Origin: Bacteroidota bacterium
GTDB taxonomy: Bacteria; Bacteroidota; Bacteroidia; Cytophagales; Cytophagaceae
Reading direction: 5' to 3'
DNA length: 64,000 nt
NCBI GenBank assembly: GCA_023391415.1
Contig: JAEWAY010000022.1
Span: 124,001 to 188,000, forward strand
Shown here: piece by piece, positions 9,297 to 18,647 of the stretch
How the letters are laid out: each line of letters opens with the position of its first letter
Numbering within the stretch: the stretch's first letter is position 1
The notes under the pieces: model-generated
The model's database searches: none
What the model saw: only the letters and a program-made list of their open reading frames with translations
Told to the model about the DNA's origin: nothing
Position numbers and translations under genes: made by a program

Positions 9297-10631
9297 TTAG
9301 AGCCTTTTTTCCGAATATAGTTTCGCGAGAAGGTGATTGATAATTGTTTTGAAATATGTTCCGTTGTCATACCCTAGCCAGTTCATTTCACGGGTTTCAC
9401 TTTTTTCAAGATGGTCATAGTGGACAGGCGTAATGTATCCGGCGTAGCTTCCGTTGAAGGAAGATATGATATAGTCCTTATCGGGGTGTTGTTCGTGTAT
9501 TTCATTCGAGAGGACTCCCGAAAAATCGCAGGGAGTTCCGATAAGCGAGATATTTCCCAATTTGAGGTATGAGATGAATAAAGGTTGGGACCCCAGGAGA
9601 GTTTTGAAAATCCAGGGACGCAACGTCCAGTCTTTTGATACGCGGGGGGCGCTGTCCTTAAGCAGCAAATCAATTTTGCCTGTTTGAATATTCAGGCTGT
9701 CCGTGAAAGAAGGCTCGGAGGACGCGTTCAGAATTTTTGTCGCTATGGCCTGGCCAATCAGCCTGGTACAGTCATAGTTTTCGAGGTTATGGCAATTATT
9801 GGTCATGCTACCAACCGCTCCCGAGATAAAGGCGGCCATATTATAACCATTTTGTTCAAGTTCCTGACAAAGCGCTCCGGGATAATCCGCAGAGATGTCG
9901 TTTATTTTATGACTGATACAGTTGGCATGGGCTCCATAACTCACGATGATGGCTTTTTCTTTCAGGCTGTTCATAATGGTAATATACCGAATCAGGCTGT
10001 CTGTAGGATCTGTTCCTACAAGCCGGTTGGCGATATTTTCAGGATGTGGGAGCTCATGGTAGCGAATACGGGCGGGTTTGAGTTTGGACCGGGCTTCCCT
10101 GATAAGCCTGATTACAGTATCGCCAAGGCTGTATAGATATTTCTGATTAAAATCACCGGCGATAAAGCGGGCGGCGGGACCCCGTAGCCATCCTCCCGGA
10201 CCGTTGTGCGTATGAGTGGCTGAAAAGAACAAGCTTTTCATCGCGTTTTCGCCCAATGAGTCCTCCAGATATTGATAGAGGGCGGGTGGAAAGATGAGTA
10301 AATCAAGAGAGATTATGGTAGCGTCGCTGAAGCCGTCGCTAAACGCGAAAACTTTGGCGTAGATGGTATCGTGGATATTTTCGTAGTTGTTCCGGATGCC
10401 ATAGGAAGCGATGGGGACCGGATCCGGAGGTAGTATGGCGCCCTTGGCCCAACCGGCGACTAAAGCGCTTGTATCGCGTGTGAGAAGCTCTATGCCGTCC
10501 ACTCGGTCGAGCATGTCCTGATAAAAGGGCGTATCGCTGTATGGCCGCGAATCATAGGGTTTGATCAGGGAGAAGGTGAGCGCTCCGAGAAACATGCAAA
10601 CTATGGTTAAAACTTTGATGAGTCGGACCAT
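9297..10631 (-). CDS. Neutral/alkaline ceramidase-family hydrolase
   Basis: A 444-residue protein with an N-terminal membrane anchor or signal (about 1-24). The core is the neutral ceramidase N-terminal domain: GWAKGAILPPDPVPIASYG at the start of the fold, then the zinc-site stretch SATHTHNGPGGW near residue 140, and AHANCISH and ISGAVGSMTNN later. Neutral ceramidases cut the amide bond of ceramide to give sphingosine and fatty acid; related members in Bacteroidetes may act on sulfonolipids or other lipids. It lacks the C-terminal beta-sandwich of full-length ceramidases (usually about 650-700 residues in all), so substrate range is uncertain. A terminator separates it from the downstream end of the GH9 gene, which lies upstream of it on the same strand. 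Confidence 0.75.
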   Translation of the reverse strand: MVRLIKVLTIVCMFLGALTFSLIKPYDSRPYSDTPFYQDMLDRVDGIELLTRDTSALVAGWAKGAILPPDPVPIASYGIRNNYENIHDTIYAKVFAFSDGFSDATIISLDLLIFPPALYQYLEDSLGENAMKSLFFSATHTHNGPGGWLRGPAARFIAGDFNQKYLYSLGDTVIRLIREARSKLKPARIRYHELPHPENIANRLVGTDPTDSLIRYITIMNSLKEKAIIVSYGAHANCISHKINDISADYPGALCQELEQNGYNMAAFISGAVGSMTNNCHNLENYDCTRLIGQAIATKILNASSEPSFTDSLNIQTGKIDLLLKDSAPRVSKDWTLRPWIFKTLLGSQPLFISYLKLGNISLIGTPCDFSGVLSNEIHEQHPDKDYIISSFNGSYAGYITPVHYDHLEKSETREMNWLGYDNGTYFKTIINHLLAKLYSEKRL

Positions 10632-10690
10632 GTGGAAAAGGATTTTTTTATTCGGAAGAACAAAATCTATGCAAGGTAGTCCGGATAGGG

Positions 10691-10730
10691 GAAAAATAAA
10701 AAAGGTATTGTGGGTTAGGCAATACCTTTT
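10691..10730 (-). terminator. Rho-independent terminator of the GH9 gene
   Basis: An 11-base perfect stem (10700-10710 with 10720-10730) and a T-rich tail when read on the minus strand, placed 30 bases past the GH9 stop codon. Confidence 0.85.
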
Positions 10731-10761
10731 CGTAGTTAAAGTAGATAAAAAGGGGTGATTT

Positions 10762-13239
10762 TTATTTAACTATAACTTTCTCTGAATAAATCATGCTTTT
10801 TGTTTTCAATGTCAGAATATATATACCAGCCGGTATTGTACTTACGTCGATCTGGATTTTGGCGCCGGCAGGCAATTCCTGGGTCATCAGTCGCGTGCCA
10901 TTGAGATTGCTCAGGTTTACCGCCGCTTGTTCCGAGATTGTTGATTGGAGATACAGGGTTTCCCGTGTGGGGTTGGGGTATACTGTAAAACTTATCGTAT
11001 TCTCGGATACTTTATTGATACCTACCGGGGGCAGGTAGTCGGCGTTTAGCCGTAGCGCTTCTATGGCGCCGACGAGGTATGTAAACGCGGAATTGTAGTT
11101 GATGGCGTTTTCATTGGTTGAGAAACTGCACCAATCGTCAATATATCGATCGCCCTGCGAGGAACCGGGATATCCGGGACATGATTCACCAACGACGGTG
11201 TTGGCGTGTGGGCCGCCCACGATTAACCCGGGAACCGGTGCCGCTATTCCATCGGCATAAGAAGGACGATGATGGGGAGCGAGTGGGGATTTTTCGCCAA
11301 AGCCGGTCAGGAAAGAATATCCTGTGGGATTTCGGCCCAACATATAATCCAGGTTGCTTAAAGCGGCGTCGAGATAGCGTTGGTTTCCGGTAATCCGGTA
11401 GGCCTGTATTAGTAACATGCCCTGGCCACCCGCTACGGCGTTGCTTCCCCAGGTAAAGTTCCAGGTGTCGGTCCCCATGGCTACTCCATATGCCGACGAG
11501 CTATATGTATTGGCAAGCCGGTTGGCCATTTGGATCAGGGCGTTTTTCAGTCGTGTAGTATCCGCTGATATCGCGGGCAGGTATTGTCTGTATTGAAGCA
11601 GTGATATCGCTCCAAGCGATTTTACATCCTGCCATCCCGGTATACTGATAGTCAGGTTGTAATCGCTCTTGTTGTAATATTGGGCATCACCGAAGGAGCT
11701 GATCAGGAGCTCGGCGCGCGCCCAGATAAACTCGTCGCTCAATGTTCTGTCTCCATATTCACCGGTGCCGACTCCGGCGGGATTACTAAAAGTGACCTCG
11801 GGATTAGCTACGGCCCAATCATATGCCCGAGCCGCGGCGTTATACATGGTATTTGCCAGTGTTTTGTCAAAATTGTTGTATATCCTGCTTGCCTGCGCCA
11901 TGACCGCCGCGAAGTTTAGCGCCGCCGCGGTGCTCTTGCCAATGACATAGCGGGTGGGGCTCGACGCGTGAGGCATAACGTTCGCGTCGTGTCTTAAAGA
12001 GGTGTTTTTATGATATACACCGCCATCCTCGTCCTGCATGGAAAGCATCCAGCGAAGATTCCATAGGCATTCATCAAGAATATCCGGGATGTTATTGTCG
12101 GACTCGGGGATGTTTAGCGTAAGCGTGTCGAAAAAGGAAGGAAAATGTTCGTACAGAGCGAGCAACTGGTATGTAGAGATACCTGAGTTTACAATATACT
12201 TACCGTAATCTCCCGCGTCGTACCAGCCATAGGGAGTCTGGATAGTTGTTCCGGCGGGTCGTGTGGCTGTAGCGGCCGATTCGTGTACTAAGACCTTGTT
12301 GTCGGGATGCCCGGCGGGTCTGGCCCACTGGCCGGCATAAGGGGATGTTAGCTCTGTAGAAGCTCTTTGGTAGTAGTAAGATTTCAGGGTTCCGTGCAAC
12401 GCTCCATTATGAACTTCTTCTTTTATCTCGAACTTCGTGGAAAAATCTTCGAGCGCCGGAATTTTGAGGCGGTACGTACCTACTTCTGTAAATTCAGAGA
12501 AATCAGCTTTTCTGACACGCGAAGCGGCGTAAGGCCAGGATTCCAACTCTCCCAGAGTGCCAGTATAGACTGTATCGGCGCCACTAGCGTTGATCAGATA
12601 AAAGGGACCGGATGTTGTATCTTCGACGATAGCGACCTTGTTCGCTTCCGGATAGAAACCTACCTGATTCAGTACTATTTTTCCTGGAGGAGGAGTGATA
12701 CCGGTAGCTGAGCCGATTTGTAGATCATCGATATATATAGTGCCGGTAAAGGCTGACTGTCCCGCGTTGATCATGATGACAAGTGTGCTGATACTGGATT
12801 GGTCGACAGCTCCCTGACCTGGATTATTGGCTGGATATTGCTGATAAAACAGGCCTCCAAAATGAAAAGTGTATTCATTGTACACGTTATTGCTGGGAAT
12901 TTGTTTTACCAAGGCGGTATGATTGGTTATCCAGCCTTCGTCGTCCTGCAAGTCGATCCGGACGGAACATGGGAGAGCGGACTTAATCCGTACCTTGACA
13001 TAAGGGATCATGGAAAGGTCTATTGGCTGTGGAAAGGTAAACGTAAAACCATGATATGCTCCCTCCACTGTGTTCGCGTCGACTTTTAGCTCCTGGTTAA
13101 CTTCTGTTAAGGTATAATACGACTGGGGGGCGGCCCAGCCCGTAAGCGTATTGTCGTCAAAATTTTCTTCCAGTCCGTCTGAACCATGACAGACGCAGGA
13201 AGCGATTAGGAGACACGCGCTCAATAATACTTTTTTCAT
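10762..13239 (-). CDS. Secreted glycoside hydrolase family 9 cellulase with T9SS domain
   Basis: An 825-residue exported endoglucanase. Order: signal peptide (1-19); a beta-sandwich module (about 20-176) resembling a carbohydrate-binding domain; an Ig-like CelD_N domain (about 187-275, starting KIVLNQVGFYP); the GH9 (alpha/alpha)6 catalytic domain (about 285-735); and a T9SS sorting domain (about 750-825, VYPNPTRETLYL to YSEKVIVK). Catalytic features are intact: WYDAGD with Asp341 and Asp344 (nucleophilic-water pair), HHRPS, and FSTNENAINYNSAF with the acid Glu710. GH9 enzymes invert and cut beta-1,4-glucan. Together with gldJ this points to a cellulose-using glider. Whether the true substrate is cellulose, xyloglucan or a mixed-linkage glucan cannot be read from sequence. 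Confidence 0.92.
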   Translation of the reverse strand: MKKVLLSACLLIASCVCHGSDGLEENFDDNTLTGWAAPQSYYTLTEVNQELKVDANTVEGAYHGFTFTFPQPIDLSMIPYVKVRIKSALPCSVRIDLQDDEGWITNHTALVKQIPSNNVYNEYTFHFGGLFYQQYPANNPGQGAVDQSSISTLVIMINAGQSAFTGTIYIDDLQIGSATGITPPPGKIVLNQVGFYPEANKVAIVEDTTSGPFYLINASGADTVYTGTLGELESWPYAASRVRKADFSEFTEVGTYRLKIPALEDFSTKFEIKEEVHNGALHGTLKSYYYQRASTELTSPYAGQWARPAGHPDNKVLVHESAATATRPAGTTIQTPYGWYDAGDYGKYIVNSGISTYQLLALYEHFPSFFDTLTLNIPESDNNIPDILDECLWNLRWMLSMQDEDGGVYHKNTSLRHDANVMPHASSPTRYVIGKSTAAALNFAAVMAQASRIYNNFDKTLANTMYNAAARAYDWAVANPEVTFSNPAGVGTGEYGDRTLSDEFIWARAELLISSFGDAQYYNKSDYNLTISIPGWQDVKSLGAISLLQYRQYLPAISADTTRLKNALIQMANRLANTYSSSAYGVAMGTDTWNFTWGSNAVAGGQGMLLIQAYRITGNQRYLDAALSNLDYMLGRNPTGYSFLTGFGEKSPLAPHHRPSYADGIAAPVPGLIVGGPHANTVVGESCPGYPGSSQGDRYIDDWCSFSTNENAINYNSAFTYLVGAIEALRLNADYLPPVGINKVSENTISFTVYPNPTRETLYLQSTISEQAAVNLSNLNGTRLMTQELPAGAKIQIDVSTIPAGIYILTLKTKSMIYSEKVIVK

Positions 13240-13472
13240 GACAGTAGTTTAATTTTTCCAATAATTTCTTGCAATATCTCTTTGGTTTGCGACTTAAACA
13301 AGTTTTTAGTTTAAAATTTATTAATTAAAATATTGATTTATAGATGATTGTGCTTTTTGTTTAGGCGTTTAATGATCATTGGGCATATGGTTCGTATTCC
13401 CTCATTTTTCTGGGGTTAAGCTCTGGGAGAAGAAAACACGCGGAATGTTTCTAGGCGCTTAAATCACAAAAA

Positions 13473-15350
13473 TTATTGTTGTAAAAAAATGCTTCCCCAA
13501 TTCTCAGGGTTAAATTTTTTTCCGGAGGAAGCGTTAATAGCCTGAACAATTTTTTGCTTGAACGCCCAGCAGGTTTTTTGACGAAGTTCCAGTTTTCGGC
13601 TTAGTTCCTCGCTGGAAATTCCCTTTTTATACGCGCCTACCAGAAAGACCATGTAGAAGGCCTTGGTCAGCGGGAGCCGGTTGCGATGAAAGATGGTAAA
13701 GGCGGTGGCGGATTCCTCATATCCGCACTTGGTGCATCGTCTGGAATAAGAAGCTCGGCCGTCGGAGTAGGTGTCATTCTTGCATTTCCGGCATTGGTAT
13801 CCATTCTTCCATTTCAGCTCGGCCAGGTAGCGGAGGCATGCGTCGTCGTTTGGATATATGGCGCTAAACTCGTCAAAATTGACAGCTTTGAACATGACCC
13901 GAGCCTTGGATAGCTCTTTTACATTTATCTTGAGCTCTTTATTGTCAGCGTTTAATTGTTCATTGAGTCGGGAGATCGCCTGGGCTTGTTCTTCCAGTCG
14001 CTTATAAGCTTGTTTGATTTTGACCTGGGCTTCCTGAAGCTTCTCATTGCTTTCTTGCAACTCTTTTGTTCTCTCTTCGATTTTTATTTCCAGTTCCCGG
14101 TTGAGTGAGTCTTTCAGTCGTTGATTCTCCCGGGATTGCTCGAGCGCTTTTTGCTGGCTCGCTTCCTTGGCGTCCTTTTCTACGCGAATCTTATCTCCAA
14201 GGGCGAAGGAGAGAATCACAACTTCCAGTATGAAACCAATATTGAAACAATAAGCGATCAGCGGGCCGCCCGGCAACATGCCGTAGATCCTGAAAATGTA
14301 TATGGTAAGGCTTGCCAGGATAAAGGAGTATCCGATTACATAGAAGCGGGCTGGAGTATAGCCTTTGAGATAGATCAGAATCGCGCTTATGTATATGAAA
14401 GCGAAAGGGAGCAATATGAAGACGGATTTCATTTTGTCCGGTAGTATTCCGCTCAGGTGGGCGAGGAACAAAAGGAAGTACAGAAGGCATGAATATACGA
14501 TAAGTTTGTACATGCCTGGAAGTTGCCGTCTGATAGCGAGAAACGAGTTGGAATAAAGCGCGAAGCTTATAAGAAGGAGAGGCGAACTGATCAGTTCTAT
14601 AATATAGTTTGTAGCGGGGTAGGATGGCCAGAGAAACTGAAATCCTAATCCATCTTCCGTAAATGATCGTAAACCACAACTAAACGCGTAAAAGACATAG
14701 AAAAGGTACGTTTTTTCACGAATCGACCAATAAATAAAAAGATTATATACCGCCATAATCAGGATAATGCCATAATACATCCCTAGCATGGTGTATTCCT
14801 GAAGAGCGTAAGCGAGGGTATAACGATCGCTTCTGATCAAAAAAGTAAAGTTTATTTCGTAGTGGGGGTTTAGCTTGAGATAAAAAACGCTTTCTTCACC
14901 TGGCTGTAATGGCAGTCGAAACAGATGGTTTTTGTGCGCGTATTCTCTTTGCTCGAATGGCTTATAAAAACCGCTTTGGCCGATCGCGCCTTCCCTGGTA
15001 TAGAGAGTTACGCTGTCTATATGGGGGTCCGAAACCTCCAGGTACCATGTTGTCTGATTAGAGGAAGTATTTCGTACAGAGAACTCAAGCCAGTATCCAT
15101 GACAGTCCGCCGCGGCGTGGCTTTGCTCTTTAGCCTGTGGCTGGAAGGCGATCTCGTTTAAAGAGAGCTGGTTGTCGCAGTCGCGGATTACCCTGAAGTA
15201 TTCGGGAGTAACGGTATACTGATTTTCTTCGTTCAGTATGACTGGACTACGCGCGGACAAGGTATGCAGACAGGCGAGCATACCCATGATGAGGAGCAAT
15301 ATTTTTGGTTTGAGAGGCATCGCCGGAATACTAACGGAAGGTTGTCCCAT
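13473..15350 (-). CDS. 7TMR-DISM receptor fused to IS1595-type transposase zinc ribbon
   Basis: A 625-residue membrane receptor. Order: signal peptide (to about 34), an extracellular 7TMR-DISMED2 beta-sandwich (about 40-175), seven membrane helices of the 7TMR-DISM type (about 185-390), a long charged coiled coil (about 395-485), then a cytosolic part that is not a usual kinase or cyclase. This part (about 490-625) matches the N terminus of IS1595-family transposases: a four-Cys zinc ribbon (CRKC and CTKC) followed by LPLTKAFYMVFLVGAYKKG and an HTH-like ISSEELSRKLELRQKTCWAFKQKI. The DDE nuclease is absent, so it is a receptor output domain rather than a transposase. Likely role: signal-controlled DNA or protein binding at the membrane; inferred. 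It begins 26 bases after the trmH-like stop and may be co-transcribed. Confidence 0.8.
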   Translation of the reverse strand: MGQPSVSIPAMPLKPKILLLIMGMLACLHTLSARSPVILNEENQYTVTPEYFRVIRDCDNQLSLNEIAFQPQAKEQSHAAADCHGYWLEFSVRNTSSNQTTWYLEVSDPHIDSVTLYTREGAIGQSGFYKPFEQREYAHKNHLFRLPLQPGEESVFYLKLNPHYEINFTFLIRSDRYTLAYALQEYTMLGMYYGIILIMAVYNLFIYWSIREKTYLFYVFYAFSCGLRSFTEDGLGFQFLWPSYPATNYIIELISSPLLLISFALYSNSFLAIRRQLPGMYKLIVYSCLLYFLLFLAHLSGILPDKMKSVFILLPFAFIYISAILIYLKGYTPARFYVIGYSFILASLTIYIFRIYGMLPGGPLIAYCFNIGFILEVVILSFALGDKIRVEKDAKEASQQKALEQSRENQRLKDSLNRELEIKIEERTKELQESNEKLQEAQVKIKQAYKRLEEQAQAISRLNEQLNADNKELKINVKELSKARVMFKAVNFDEFSAIYPNDDACLRYLAELKWKNGYQCRKCKNDTYSDGRASYSRRCTKCGYEESATAFTIFHRNRLPLTKAFYMVFLVGAYKKGISSEELSRKLELRQKTCWAFKQKIVQAINASSGKKFNPENWGSIFLQQ

Positions 15351-15376
15351 TTATTTATAAAGTGACAGAGGTCGGT

Positions 15377-15913
15377 TTATTGACCATTCTCTGATTTAAG
15401 AAAATAGTCCCATAGAGCGATGCCGGCCGAAACGGAAACATTGAGACTGTGCTTGGTCCCAAACTGCGGAATTTCCACACAGGTATCGGCCAGGGCGATG
15501 ACATTGTCGTCTACGCCAAAAACTTCATTGCCGAGTACAAAGACGTATTTTTCCTCCGGTATGAATTTAAAACTCTGCATCAGGACGCTGTTGTCGGTCT
15601 GTTCGAGGCAAACTATATGATATCCTTTTTCTTTAAGCTGTTGAATAAGGTCGGAGCATTTTTCATGGTATTCCCACTCGACGGATTCAGTGGCGCCCAG
15701 CGCGGTCTTGTTGATTTCCTTATTGGGAGGGGTGGCGGTGATGCCGCATAACGCTATTTTCTCTACCAGAAAAGCGTCGGCCGTGCGAAATACAGACCCG
15801 ACATTATGCATGCTGCGGATGTTGTCCAGAACAAGTACAATGGGTTTTTTATCCGTTTTTTTATAGGATTCTATATCGGGTCGGTTTAGTTCGTCAAGTT
15901 TTAACTTTCGCAT
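15377..15913 (-). CDS. SpoU/TrmH-family RNA 2'-O-methyltransferase
   Basis: A 178-residue single-domain SPOUT enzyme. Three family motifs are visible: motif 1 NIRSMHNVGSVFRTADAF near residue 30, motif 2 YVFVLGNEVFGV near residue 125, and motif 3 EIPQFGTKHSLNVSVSAGI near residue 148, which together form the trefoil knot that binds S-adenosylmethionine. Arg in motif 1 and the Asn-Glu pair of motif 2 are kept. It lacks the N-terminal substrate-binding domain of RlmB, so it is of the short TrmH/TrmL-like type; the exact tRNA or rRNA site is not predictable. Divergent from mutS, with about 110 bases between. Confidence 0.85.
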   Translation of the reverse strand: MRKLKLDELNRPDIESYKKTDKKPIVLVLDNIRSMHNVGSVFRTADAFLVEKIALCGITATPPNKEINKTALGATESVEWEYHEKCSDLIQQLKEKGYHIVCLEQTDNSVLMQSFKFIPEEKYVFVLGNEVFGVDDNVIALADTCVEIPQFGTKHSLNVSVSAGIALWDYFLKSENGQ

Positions 15914-16022
15914 ATGGGTGATCTAAAAGTTATTCACAAAGTTTTAACAATGCTCCTGTCTCTGCAATAAAAAATGTATTTTTAAATTGCATTAATTCTG
16001 AGAAACGCTAAAATACTCCACT

Positions 16023-18641
16023 TTGGCTGCAAATAAAATTTCCGAAACTCCATTGATGAAACAATACCACGCGATCAAGGCGAAATATCCTGGCGCGTTG
16101 TTGCTTTTCAGAGTGGGGGACTTTTATGAGACCTTTGGTGAGGATGCTGTAAAGGCGAGCAAAATCCTGGATATTACGCTTACCAAAAGGAATAATGGTA
16201 CGGCTTCCGAGACGGAATTGGCCGGGTTTCCCCATCATTCGCTGGATAGCTATCTGCCCCGTCTGGTCAGGGCGGGACAGCGTGTGGCGATTTGTGATCA
16301 GCTAGAGGATCCCAAGGCGGCCAAGGGTATTGTCAAAAGAGGAGTAACGGAATTGGTGACTCCGGGAGTATCGTTTAACGACAACGTGCTGGAGGTAAAG
16401 CAAAATAACTATCTGGCCGCGGTGCATATTACCAAGGACTTGGTCGGCGTGGCTTTCCTGGACATATCGACCGGAGAGTTTCTGGTGGCGGAAGGGGATA
16501 TGGGATATATCGACAAACTGTTGCAAAGCTTTAATCCTTCCGAAGTCGTTTTCGCCAAAGCGAGAAAAGAAGCTTTTCATTCTCGTTTTGAGGATCGCTT
16601 CAATACCTACGCGTTGGATGAGTGGGTTTTTAACTATGAGTACGCGCAGGAAACGCTGACCGCGCATTTTGGTACCGCCAGTCTTAAAGGTTTTGGAATT
16701 CAGTCGCTCAGAGAAGGGGTTACCGCCGCTGGTGTTGTCTTTCATTATCTGGACGAAACAGAGCATAGGGATAAGAAACATATTCAGTCCGTAGCCAGGA
16801 TCGAAGAGGAAAAGTATGTATGGCTCGATAAGTTTACGATCCGCAACCTGGAACTGGTATACCCCCAGCATCAGGGTGGCGTGCCTCTTATCGACATATT
16901 GGACAGGACACTTACTCCCATGGGAGCCAGAATGCTCCGCAAATGGATGGTGCTGCCTCTGAAGGAGAAAGCGCTTATAGAGGAGCGTCTGAGTGTGGTG
17001 GAAGCGTTGGTGAAAAATAAGGACTTGCTTGGGAAGCTTACCGCGGAACTAAAGCATATAGGCGATTTGGAGAGGCTTATTTCGAAAGTGGCTGTCCGGA
17101 GAATCAATCCCCGGGAGACGCAGCAGCTAAAGAAAGCCCTGGAGCATACCCGTCCGGTACGAGAAAGTCTTGTCAATAGTAAGGTTCCGAGTCTTCAGAA
17201 ACTGGGAGACCAGCTCAATACCTGTGATTTTCTGGTTGAGAAGATTACGGCTGAGCTAAAAAACGATCCTCCTGTATTGAGTAACCAGGGGAATATTATC
17301 AATCCCGGTGTGGATAAAGAGCTGGACGAGTTGCGAAAGATAGCGTTTTCCGGCAAAGACTACCTGATTCAGATACAGCAGAGGGAAGTGGAGCGGACGG
17401 GGATTTCTTCGCTGAAGATCGCGTACAATAAGGTTTTTGGCTATTACCTGGAAGTAACCAATACGCATAAGGATAAGGTGCCCGCGGACTGGATCCGTAA
17501 GCAGACACTTGTCAACGCGGAACGATACATTACCGAGGAACTGAAATCGTACGAGGAAAAAATCCTGAACGCGGAGGAGAAAATCAATGTAATCGAACAG
17601 CGGATTTTTAACGATCTGATTCTCGCGGCCGAGGAATATGTGATACAGGTGCAGCAGAACGCCCGCGTACTTGGTATGGTGGATTGCCTGGCCAGTTTTG
17701 CCTATACGGCGGTCAACAACCAGTATTGCAAGCCGGAAATCAATGATGGCCGTTCCATAGCGATCAAAAAAGGCCGCCACCCGGTGATTGAGCAGCAATT
17801 GCCGATCGGAGAGACCTATATTCCCAATGACGTGACGCTGGACGATGAAGATCAGCAGATCATGGTGATTACCGGTCCCAACATGGCAGGTAAGTCGGCA
17901 TTGCTGCGTCAGACGGCGCTGATTGTGCTCATGGCGCAGATTGGATCGTTCGTGCCAGCCGATAAGGCCGAAATCGGCATTATCGACAAAGTATTTACCC
18001 GTGTAGGGGCCTCGGACAACCTGTCCAAAGGCGAGTCAACTTTTATGGTGGAGATGACCGAAACGGCCAGTATACTCAACAATCTCAGCGACCGCAGTCT
18101 GGTGCTGATGGATGAGATCGGGCGGGGAACCAGTACCTACGACGGTATCTCGATCGCCTGGGCCATTGTGGAGTATCTCCACAATCATCCCAAATGCAAG
18201 GTCAAAACGCTTTTCGCCACACATTATCACGAGTTGAACAACCTGGCGTCGGATTTTCACCGTATCAAAAATTTTAATGTCTCCGTGAAGGAGATCGGTA
18301 ACAAGATCGTCTTTATGCGGAAGCTGAAGGCTGGAGGAAGCGAACATAGTTTCGGTATTCATGTCGCTCAACTGGCCGGTATGCCCAATCAGGTGGTATT
18401 GAGAGCGCATGAGATCATGCGTCATCTGGAAAAGGACAAATCCAGAGGCAAGCACAAGGAAAGTATAAGAGATATTCCCAAAAACAATATCCAGCTAGCT
18501 CTTTTCGAACCGGCGGATCCCAGAGTGGAAAAACTCAGAGAGTTTATGAGTCAATTGGATATAAACAGGATATCTCCGGTAGAAGCGCTCCTGAAGCTTA
18601 ATGAAATCAAAATGATTTTTGGTGATCAGGTGGAAGCTTAA
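16023..18641 (+). CDS. mutS: DNA mismatch repair protein MutS
   Basis: An 872-residue MutS1 with all domains. The N-terminal mismatch-binding domain keeps the Phe-x-Glu motif (GDFYE, Phe34 and Glu36), which wedges into mismatches. The ATPase domain has Walker A GPNMAGKS near residue 619, the STFMVEM signature, Walker B LVLMDEIGRGTSTYDG and the His switch ATHYHELNNL. The C-terminal helix-turn-helix dimerisation segment is present. The start is taken as TTG at 16023, which gives the usual residues before ETPLMKQY; the first ATG (16053) would trim ten residues and remains possible. It is convergent with selO with only 6 bases between the stop codons and no terminator visible. Confidence 0.97.
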   Translation: MAANKISETPLMKQYHAIKAKYPGALLLFRVGDFYETFGEDAVKASKILDITLTKRNNGTASETELAGFPHHSLDSYLPRLVRAGQRVAICDQLEDPKAAKGIVKRGVTELVTPGVSFNDNVLEVKQNNYLAAVHITKDLVGVAFLDISTGEFLVAEGDMGYIDKLLQSFNPSEVVFAKARKEAFHSRFEDRFNTYALDEWVFNYEYAQETLTAHFGTASLKGFGIQSLREGVTAAGVVFHYLDETEHRDKKHIQSVARIEEEKYVWLDKFTIRNLELVYPQHQGGVPLIDILDRTLTPMGARMLRKWMVLPLKEKALIEERLSVVEALVKNKDLLGKLTAELKHIGDLERLISKVAVRRINPRETQQLKKALEHTRPVRESLVNSKVPSLQKLGDQLNTCDFLVEKITAELKNDPPVLSNQGNIINPGVDKELDELRKIAFSGKDYLIQIQQREVERTGISSLKIAYNKVFGYYLEVTNTHKDKVPADWIRKQTLVNAERYITEELKSYEEKILNAEEKINVIEQRIFNDLILAAEEYVIQVQQNARVLGMVDCLASFAYTAVNNQYCKPEINDGRSIAIKKGRHPVIEQQLPIGETYIPNDVTLDDEDQQIMVITGPNMAGKSALLRQTALIVLMAQIGSFVPADKAEIGIIDKVFTRVGASDNLSKGESTFMVEMTETASILNNLSDRSLVLMDEIGRGTSTYDGISIAWAIVEYLHNHPKCKVKTLFATHYHELNNLASDFHRIKNFNVSVKEIGNKIVFMRKLKAGGSEHSFGIHVAQLAGMPNQVVLRAHEIMRHLEKDKSRGKHKESIRDIPKNNIQLALFEPADPRVEKLREFMSQLDINRISPVEALLKLNEIKMIFGDQVEA

Positions 18642-18647
18642 ACTCTG

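Noticed and set aside
13473..13960. Insertion sequence (IS1595) inserted in a receptor gene
   Set aside because: The zinc ribbon is in frame with the receptor, there is no DDE nuclease, and no terminal inverted repeats were seen.
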